Of a DNA stretch of 64,000 nucleotides, positions 56,807 to 64,000 are shown piece by piece. This DNA is from Chlorella sorokiniana (lineage: Eukaryota > Chlorophyta > Trebouxiophyceae > Chlorellales > Chlorellaceae), in contig CP084608.1 of the NCBI GenBank assembly GCA_025917655.1, positions 186,001 through 250,000 on the forward strand. The letters run 5' to 3'. Both the position numbers and the translations under genes were made by a program. Positions within the stretch are counted from its first letter, which is position 1; every line of letters begins with the position of its first letter. The notes beneath the pieces are model-generated. The model saw nothing but the letters and a program-made list of their open reading frames with translations, was not told the DNA's origin and did no database searches.

Positions 56807-57156
56807 GCTGCTCTATGTGCGTCGAGCGCACTGCTGACAAACTGGGTTCATTGACAGAATGGTGTATCGAAGGGTGGAGACTCGAATGATGCCCTCCGTG
56901 CTGTGCTGCGTTCCCAGTGCAGCCAGCAGGCCCTGGAGGGTTGTCAAACTCCTTCGTCTTCTGATCGTCTTCAGTAACAGAGAGCATAGCCATTCATGTG
57001 TCTGACATTGTTCAAGCCAGCCCCAGGTTCGCGCCCTGAAGAGCCTCCGCGCGCCTAGGACGAGCTCCTCGAGATCAAGCAGACTACCCCGATATCTGAC
57101 GCCGAAATTTATTCAAGAGTGCATCAGTTCCAAGAGGAGCAGCAGCAACAGCAGCA
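56807..57156. promoter_or_regulatory. Compact divergent promoter, CRAL-TRIO / OMA1
   Basis: Only 350 bp between two start codons on opposite strands, so both promoters and 5' UTRs must overlap here. No specific motif claimed. Confidence 0.45.
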
Positions 57157-60100
57157 ATGCTGCGGCGCCGCGCAGCCGAAGCGGCGGCGCGTGGGCTGCG
57201 CTCCCTTCTGCCGGACTCCTGCAGACGTGCCACTCTTGACAGTCCGGTGCCCAGTACCAGCATCGGCAGCAGCTCACGGCTGGGGTGGCGGCATTACATG
57301 AGCGTCGTCGTCCGCGGCGGCAGCAAATCTTTGCGGGGACGCCGCCCTTGCGCCCTCCGCTCCGCAGCAGGGCCCTGCCGTCGCTGGGTGGCGCTCAAGC
57401 GCCTGGCGGCAGCAGCTCCGGCAGCAGTGGACAGACCGAGGGTGTGTTGTGTGCTGCTTCAGCTTGACCCGCTGCCTCTGTTGCTGACGTGCAGCCGCCT
57501 TTCTCCGCCAACCACTCAACTTCCATGATCGCTTTCAACCGCAGGGGATACCAGCACTTTGACGGGCGCGGCCGGCAGGCATATGTCGTGCTCCACTCGC
57601 CCGCAGCGCAGCGGCGGGCAGCAATATGGCTGGCAGTAATCGGCGGCGGCAGCGTGCTCATTTGGGCAACCAGCCGGCAGGAAGTTCCCTACACCAAGCG
57701 CACGTGAGGCTGTTCCCCCGCTCGGGACATGTGCTGCCTGGATGCACGGCGTGCAAGTGCTCAGCGCTGCCTTGTGCGCCGGCATGTGTGAGGGGAAGGG
57801 AGGGCCTGCCGCTGGTGCCGCCGCCTGCCCAGCGGACAGCGGCGCTCCTGCGAGCGCTGGTTCTGTGTGGCGGCCGTGCCGTATGCCGCTCCCTCGCTGC
57901 AGCCTGCCGCGCTGCGTGCCTGCTGCTCCCGCAGGCACGCCATCCTCATCAGCCCAGAGCGCGAGGCTGACCTGGGCAAGCAGACCTTCCAGCAGGTGCG
58001 TTTGCCAGAGCAGCTGCGCCTCCCTCTCCGCCGACGCTTCTCTCTGATTTTGGCAGTATTGGCTTGGGAGTTCCTGCATCTCTGGGTGTTGCATTCTCAT
58101 AATTAAGAGAGGTCCTGGGTGCTGCTGCTTGGGGGCTTTGGCGCCGCCCTGCACCAAGCGTCGGCCCAGCGCACGGCGGCTCCCGCCCGCGGTGCACTGC
58201 CACACGCCAGCCGCTCGCTCCGCCCCTGCAGCGGCTCACCGGCCCTTCCCCTTGCTCATGCGCCCAGTAGGTGCTGGCGGAGGCGAAGGCCACCCACACG
58301 CTGCTGCCGCCCAACCACGCCGCCACGCGGGCGGTGCGCCGTATAGGCACCCTTGTCGCAAAGGTGCGCTGGCGCCTCCCGCCGCCGCTTCGCCTGCCAC
58401 GCCCTCTGCACGCCCACAGGCCAGCCACATGAACGCTTAGGTCGACGCTTTGGAACCCGCCGCTTGCGCTGGTTCTTGAGCGCCCACGCACGCTTGCTGC
58501 ACGCCAGCCGAGCGCTTGCCGACCAGCCGCACTTTCCCTGCCCTCCTCTTGTAAGCGCCTGAAGCGCCTGTCAACAGCAGGCACGGCCTCCTGTGCCCCC
58601 CTTTCTTCCCGAGCAGGCCGCCACCGACGGCTACGGCGGCGGCGGCTTCCAGGCCCACCTGCGCTCCCTGGACTGGGACTTTGCGGTGGTCGACAGCCCC
58701 CAGGTCAACGCGTTTGTGGTGCCCGGGGGCAAGGTGGTGGTGTACACGGGTGAGGGCGTGTGTGCGCGCGTGTGTGGAGTGTTTCTGTTCTGTTTTTGTG
58801 TGCGTGTTGTTGCTCTTGGGGAGGGCTAAAGGGGGAGGGGGCAGGATCAGGCAGTGTCGGCGGGTGCAGGAGATTGGGTTGCTGCATGTGGCTTGGCAAG
58901 GGCCCACGGGCGAGACAGTGGTGCGCTCAGGCCAGGGAGCGGCGTTGGCAAAGCTGCAGCACAGGCCCGCCACGGCGGCCGTGCACCCGCATCCTGACGC
59001 AGCCCTGCAGCCCCCTCTGCGCACTGCTTCGTCCCCGCAACTTGCAGCACAGCTCAGCGGCGGCACAGTCCAGTGGCGGCACAGCCCAGCGGCGGCACAG
59101 CTCAGCGGCGACGTGCCTCATCCAACCCCCGCGGCCCCCCTCCGTCCCTGCAGGCCTGCTGCGCATGGTGTCCAGCGACGCTGAGCTGGCGGCTGTGCTG
59201 GCGCACGAGTGCGCGCACGTGGTGGCGCGGCACGCCGCCGAGCGCATCACGCAGATGGGGGTGCTGGAGCTGGCGCGCACCGCGGTCTACTTGTGAGTGG
59301 CGGGGGGCGGAGCGACGGGGTTGCGTGGGTGCTCCTTTGGTGTGTATGTGAGGGGCGGGAGGGGGTTGAGGGGGGCTCTGTTATTATTGCTGTTGTTGGG
59401 GGCGCTTGCACTGGTGGTCAACCACCCCTGAGGCTGAATTGGAGAGCGTAAAGCAGCTGCGTGTGTGTGATTAGAGGGAGCAACAAGGGGTTTGAGGGTG
59501 GCGCAGTGCCGCCGCGCGCGCGGCTGCCAGCCTGACTGCCATTTCCCCTCCGCCGGCCCATTTCAGGCTGTTTGGGCTCGCGGTGCCTTCAGGACCCCTC
59601 ACCGCCATCTTCTTCCTGCCAAACTCCCGGTGCGCCTGCTGCGTCGCGCTGCGCTGCACCGCGCGCATTGCGAACGCCGCGCTGCCCGACTGTACTTGTG
59701 CTCGCCTTGGCAAGCTGCATGCCTGCGCTGCCTGTCTGGGTGCGTCCACCTGCAAGCCGCGCCGCTTACTGCGTGCTGAGCATTTTTTCGGGCCTGCGTC
59801 GCAAGTGCAGCAAGGCTGAGACAGAAGCAGACGTCATAGGCCTCCAGATCATGTCCCGAGCCTGCTTCGACCCCGCCGGTGCGCCCAGCCCACAGCCTGC
59901 CAGTCCTGTTGCGCTGCTGCGCTGCGCCGTGCGCTGCACTGGCAGGGCGCCGTGATGCCCGCGCTGCGGCGGTGTCTGCGCAGGCTGCGCCCCGTCCTCT
60001 TTCGTGTGCTTGCCCGCTCCACATGTGGCACACCTCCGCGTCTCCTCCTCACCCACACCCCATCTCGCTGCCTGCCTGCCTGTCCCTCCGCCCCCTCTTC

Positions 60101-60674
60101 CTGTGCCTGCCTCCTTGCTGCCTCATCGGGTCATAACAGGTGTGTGCCCGTTTGCCCATCTCCCTGGCTTTGCTCTCCCCAACCAAGGCCCTCCCCCCCC
60201 CCCCCCGTAGCTATGGTGTCGGTGTTCGAAAAGATGGGGGCGGCCGAGAAGAAGGAGGGCGGCGACCGCATGCCCAAATTCCTGCGCACCCACCCGCACT
60301 CCTCAGACAGGTGCGGCAGAAAGCGGGCCTGGGGCCGCGCTGCGCTGGCCTGGTTGCGCGGACGCTGCGCTGTGAGCGCGCGCTGCGCGGCAGGCAGCAC
60401 AGCGTGCGACGGTCGCAAGAGGGCCGGGCTGGGCTGTGCTGGCGCGGCCCCCATGATGGCCGGGGCCGGATGCGCTGCCGTGCATGGCGTCGCCGCCTGC
60501 GGCGTGAATAGCCAGGAGTGTGCGGCTGCTGTACCGCCGCTGTACTGCAGGGTCAAGGCCATCAAGGCGATGCTGCCCACGGCGGAGGGGCTGTACGAGA
60601 TGGCGGGCTGCGAAGCGGCGCGGGGCCCGCTGGCGCGTTTCCAGGCAGCGGTGGCCAGCCCTGGCTGGGAGTGA
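57157..60674 (+). CDS. OMA1: OMA1-like mitochondrial M48 metalloprotease
   Basis: Inner-membrane zinc protease; OMA1 cleaves stress substrates such as OPA1-type dynamins. Exons: 57157-about 57291 (donor uncertain), 57545-57703, 57935-57995, 58271-58363, 58617-58749, 59154-59292, 59567-59629, 59781-59878, 60211-60310, 60551-60674. The start MLRRRAAEAAARGLRSLL is an Arg-rich amphipathic presequence. One hydrophobic anchor (AAIWLAVIGGGSVLIWA) precedes VPYTKRTHAILISPEREADL. The active site is HECAHVVARH (HExxH, 59200-59230), with the third zinc ligand in KAETEADVIGLQIM. LPNS and FLRTHPHSSDRV follow. All internal junctions after exon 2 are in phase without correction. Confidence 0.9.
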
Positions 60675-61676
60675 GGCCAACGGCAGAAGAACCTACCCTG
60701 CGAGCGAGCCCAGCCAGCTGCGGGAGGGGTGCAGCGGCGGTCGCGCCCGCTGTGTATGCACGGCAGGCCCAGCAGCGCCGGCGGCGCCCAGCCCCGTTGT
60801 TTCTGGGCGTCAATTTTAGCCTTTGTGGACCTGCTTCCTTCAACAGTTCCTTTGGCCTGTGAAACACTCTCTGTGAACTACAAGGGTCCCCCAGGCCATA
60901 GCCCTGTGGAGTCGTGCTGCGGCTCTGGACTAGCAGAAAGGAAGAGACACCCCTTGCGCAGAACATTTTAGCGCCTGAAGGCGCAGGGAGGAGAAATGGA
61001 TGCGTCCGAGGCAGGCGGCCATGTTGCGACGGTCACCGCCGCCGCTCCGCCGCAGGTGGCCAGCGGGCGGCCCAGCTCCCATCGGCGATGCCAGCTGCTG
61101 CCGATTCTCCAGCCGCTGCACTGCTGTCGCTGGGCGGGCGCTGCCTCGGAGATGCAGAGTGGTGGGAGGATGCTGCTTGCTGCTGCGAGGAGCGGTGCGT
61201 GGCCGACCCAGCAGTGTGGCAGAGCGATGCAGACAGTCCTGAGATCTGATGCACCAAGGTTTTGATTCCTGTAGACATTTCTATACAGTGTGATGCCTTT
61301 TGAAGGTCAATGCTGTGCTGCCCTGTGAATGTGCAGACTAGGGAACGCAGGATGTCCGCAGTTGCCGCTGACTGGCATTCTCGCGTCCCTGCTGGGCATG
61401 GCGGCGCCACCAATGCTCCTTACGTTCACGTGCACGCATTCTCGATCGACAAAAGTGGTGTTGATGCCCCTAGGAGGAGAGAGGGGCTCGCAAAGCATAA
61501 AATCAAACAATGTACTGCAACCCCCACTGAACGCCAGCTGATGCGCCTGGGCTGAATGGCCTTTGACAGGCTTTCTGCAGTTCATACGGTAGATTTAAAA
61601 ATCAGCGGTGGTTTGCCGGAACACCCGAACTGCTCGCACACTTGCAACTGGTGCCGGCACTCCAGCTGACAGCGAG
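60675..61676. other. Intergenic, OMA1 / sulfotransferase
   Basis: 1.0 kb with the OMA1 3' UTR and the promoter of the next gene, both plus strand. No coding signal or repeat noted. Confidence 0.4.
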
Positions 61677-64000
61677 ATGGGCGCCCTGGCCCCGCTGATC
61701 TCACCAAAGTCCCCGTTGCGAAGGTAATCACACCGGTCGATCAGAAGTGGGTTTCCTCCGCCGCACGAACTCAAACCTCAAGTTCGGCAGTGTGTCCTCC
61801 CCCACCACCATGAAATATCTGCAGGGAGGCGGGACCCGCCATCAAAGTCGCTGCAGCTGTCGTAGCAGTCGTCGCACTCCTATGCTGCGTTTATGTTGGC
61901 CCCGGGCGGCAGGCTTGGGTGATTGGGCTATGCTCTCGAATGCGACATTCAAGCCTTGCAGCGATTAGCCATGCTTGCCGGCAGCATCTGCCCCGCTGCA
62001 CGCTGCTGCAGCACGTGCCTGCTGCCACCTGACGCCGCCTTGCCACAGCTGCTGCCCTCTGCTCATCTTCCCTGCTGAGCACACCCTGCCTGCAGGCCGC
62101 CCAACAGGCTGCGGATGCGGCTGAATCTGGACACCGCCAGCGGGAAGGCAAGCTGGGAGGCACAGGGGGACGAGGCGCAAGTCAGGGATGTCGTGGCGGC
62201 GCTTGGCGCCGCCGCTCTCAATACAGCAAACCACCCTAGCGACCAGCCAGGCGAGCAGGGGGTCGCGCAGGCTGCAGGAGCTTTGACATCGTTGTCCGAA
62301 CAGCAACACGGCGACGACGCAGATTCTACTGGTAGCCAGCGGCCGATGCAGCAGCGGGCTGGGCAGCAGGCTGGCGCCGAGGGCGATGAGCAGGGTGGGG
62401 TCGAGGCAGAGCAGCAGGCAGGCAAGGAGGAGGAGGAAGTTCAGGAGGAGCCGCAGCAGCCTGATGTTGGGAGGGAGGAGGAGGAGGAGGAGCGGCAGAA
62501 GCGTGGATCAGAGGAGCAGACGGGGGAGCAAGGCGAGGAGGATGAGGACGAGGAGGGGCAGCAGCAGGATGCAGAAGAGGAGGGGCCGCAGCAACATGCG
62601 GCAGACCAAGACGAGCAGCAGGAGGAGCAGCGGCCGCAGCAGGAGCCAGCCGACAGCCCGGCAGCCTTTGGCGGCGCCGCCGCCTGGCAGCCCCCCGGGG
62701 ACAGCTTTGTTGAGGGGGAGGCCAGCGAGGCCAAGGGCAGCAAGTTTGCTTCCAAGTTTCAAAATTGCGACAACGACGGCCAGCTGAGCTGCCTGAACCG
62801 CCAAGCCAAATACGTGAGTGGCCGGGGCTGTGACGGGCCAGACTGCCCTGCTGCCGTGCAAAAGCCTGCCTGCTCTGACCGCGGCCCCTGCCTTACGTTG
62901 CTGCAACGGCAGCACGCTTGGCCTCCCAACACACCGTGCGCTCCTCCCCCGCTGACACTGTTCCCCGCTGCAGCCGCTGGGCACATCTGGCGGCCAGCGT
63001 CAGTTCCGCTTCCCTCACTTCTACTTGGCGGGCTTCCAGAAGTGCGCTACCACCAGCCTCTTCCAGTGAGGCCCCTGCCTGCTCAGCTAGCTGGGGCGCG
63101 ATGCAGGGCGTCAGGGCACGGGGTGGCGGTTGCAGTGGTGGCGGCGGGGCCGCCGCCCGGCGGCCGCTAGCCTCGCCTGTCTTGTTGCGTGCTCCGGCCT
63201 TTGTGTCTATCTGCCCAGCTGTGCCTCCCCCTGCCTGCTCCCGCCGCCCAGCCTTGGCACACAACAGACCCGGCCGCCGCCTCTCCATCAAGGCCTCCTG
63301 CCATCACAACCTGCGTCGACTGCTTGCGCCCCACCCGGTCCCCACCCCTTGCCCGCAGCCACCTGACGGGCCACCCCCAGGTGCAGCGGCCCTCCAACAA
63401 GGAACCCGAGTTCTTCACCCGCAAGTGCAGCTATAACGCCATGCGCTGCGTCACCTCGCAGCAGCGCATGTACATGCGGGACGTGAGTGGCCGCGGGCGA
63501 GAGAGTGCGTGGGTTTTCTAGGCGTATGTGAGGGATTTCCCTTTGTCTGCAAGCATGTGGGGCTTGGGGTGGGTGGGTGGATGGCGGCAGGGCGCTCCCT
63601 CTTGCTGCGAGGCCTGGTGAGCGGATGGCCTCCTCAGCTGCCGCTCTCGTCTGCCTTCTCTGCTGCAGACCCTCGGCTTCCGAACCGTCCAGGCCGCAAA
63701 CTTCACCAAGGCGAGCTGCACTGGCTGCCTGGGGGCCAACACTGACTGGCCTGCAGGCGTGGCAGCTGCGTCTGTGCCTGGCAGCCGCTTCGGGCATCTA
63801 TGCGGCTCTGGCGGCTGCGCACGGCGGCGGCAGCCGGCCGCCTCACAGCCTCCTTGTCTGCCCGCCTGGGCGCCATGCCCCGCACGCGCCATCGCCGCCA
63901 TGTGACACCCCGCATTGCCCTCTCCGCCTTGCCGCCCCTGCGCAGGCGGCCTTCGAGGGCAGCACACACTATGCGCTGGAGGGCGTTGGCTGGCCATGCA
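61677..64000 (+). CDS. Type II membrane sulfotransferase-like protein, 3' end outside window
   Basis: Probable Golgi enzyme transferring sulfate from PAPS to a carbohydrate or protein. Exons: 61677-61723, 61825-61918, 62096-62813, 62974-63065, 63359-63482, 63669-63710, 63946 to window end. The N-terminus MGALAPLISPKSPLRREAGP is followed by a signal anchor (IKVAAAVVAVVALLCCVYV). Exon 3 is a long Glu/Gln-rich stem. The catalytic domain begins FYLAGFQKCATTSLF, the 5'-phosphosulfate-binding loop, followed by HPQVQRPSNKEPEFF (KEP..FF is typical), then YNAMRCV and EGSTHYALEG. The exon 2 to 3 junction is off by one base, so an indel is likely. The intron after 63710 starts with GC. Confidence 0.82.

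Overview
This is a GC-rich nuclear segment from a green alga, most likely a chlorophyte of the Chlorella/Micractinium type (Trebouxiophyceae). The evidence is dense genes with many short spliceosomal introns, plant-type transcription factors (a B-box/CCT CONSTANS-like protein and an SBP-box protein), plastid-type proteins of unknown function (DUF1350, DUF3110), and otherwise ordinary eukaryotic housekeeping genes. The species is an inference. I see no rRNA or tRNA genes, no transposase or reverse transcriptase, and no CRISPR array. Most gene models were built by joining exons whose splice phases agree, so CDS coordinates span introns and exon positions are given in the evidence.

Layout. 1-15.2 kb: 3' part of an unknown gene (+), a kinesin (-), a CONSTANS-like factor (+) and Enhancer of polycomb EPL1 (-). 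15.7-26.9 kb: a tandem-duplicated block. It holds a 70-residue hydrophilic protein gene (-), aquaglyceroporin copy A (+), an orphan first exon of the small gene (-), aquaglyceroporin copy B (+), and a rearranged third copy of the small gene (+). 27.3-33.8 kb: DUF1350 (-), SBP-box factor (+) and MOZART1 (+). 33.9-41.2 kb: a 20-exon gene for a NELF-B/COBRA1-like elongation factor (+), starting 87 nt after the MOZART1 stop codon. 41.7-46.7 kb: two tandem PARP-type zinc-finger proteins without a catalytic domain (-). 47.2-51.2 kb: the Golgi SNARE GOSR1 and the ESCRT-III subunit CHMP1 (-). 51.8-64 kb: DUF3110 protein (+), CRAL-TRIO protein (-), OMA1 metalloprotease (+) and the start of a type II membrane sulfotransferase (+), cut by the window end.

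Two features run through the window. First, at least nine introns have GC instead of GT at the donor site. Second, many otherwise good exons are out of frame by exactly one base, often in a homopolymer or GC-rich repeat, and the neighbouring splice phases predict the missing or extra base. This looks more like consensus error in a draft assembly than gene decay, because several genes (both PARP-finger genes, GOSR1, CHMP1, MOZART1) show no such error.

The genes do not form one pathway. The most notable biology is NELF-B in a plant-lineage genome, its head-to-tail packing with MOZART1 (a bicistron candidate), and an aquaglyceroporin pair with a very large loop insertion and signs of recent gene conversion.
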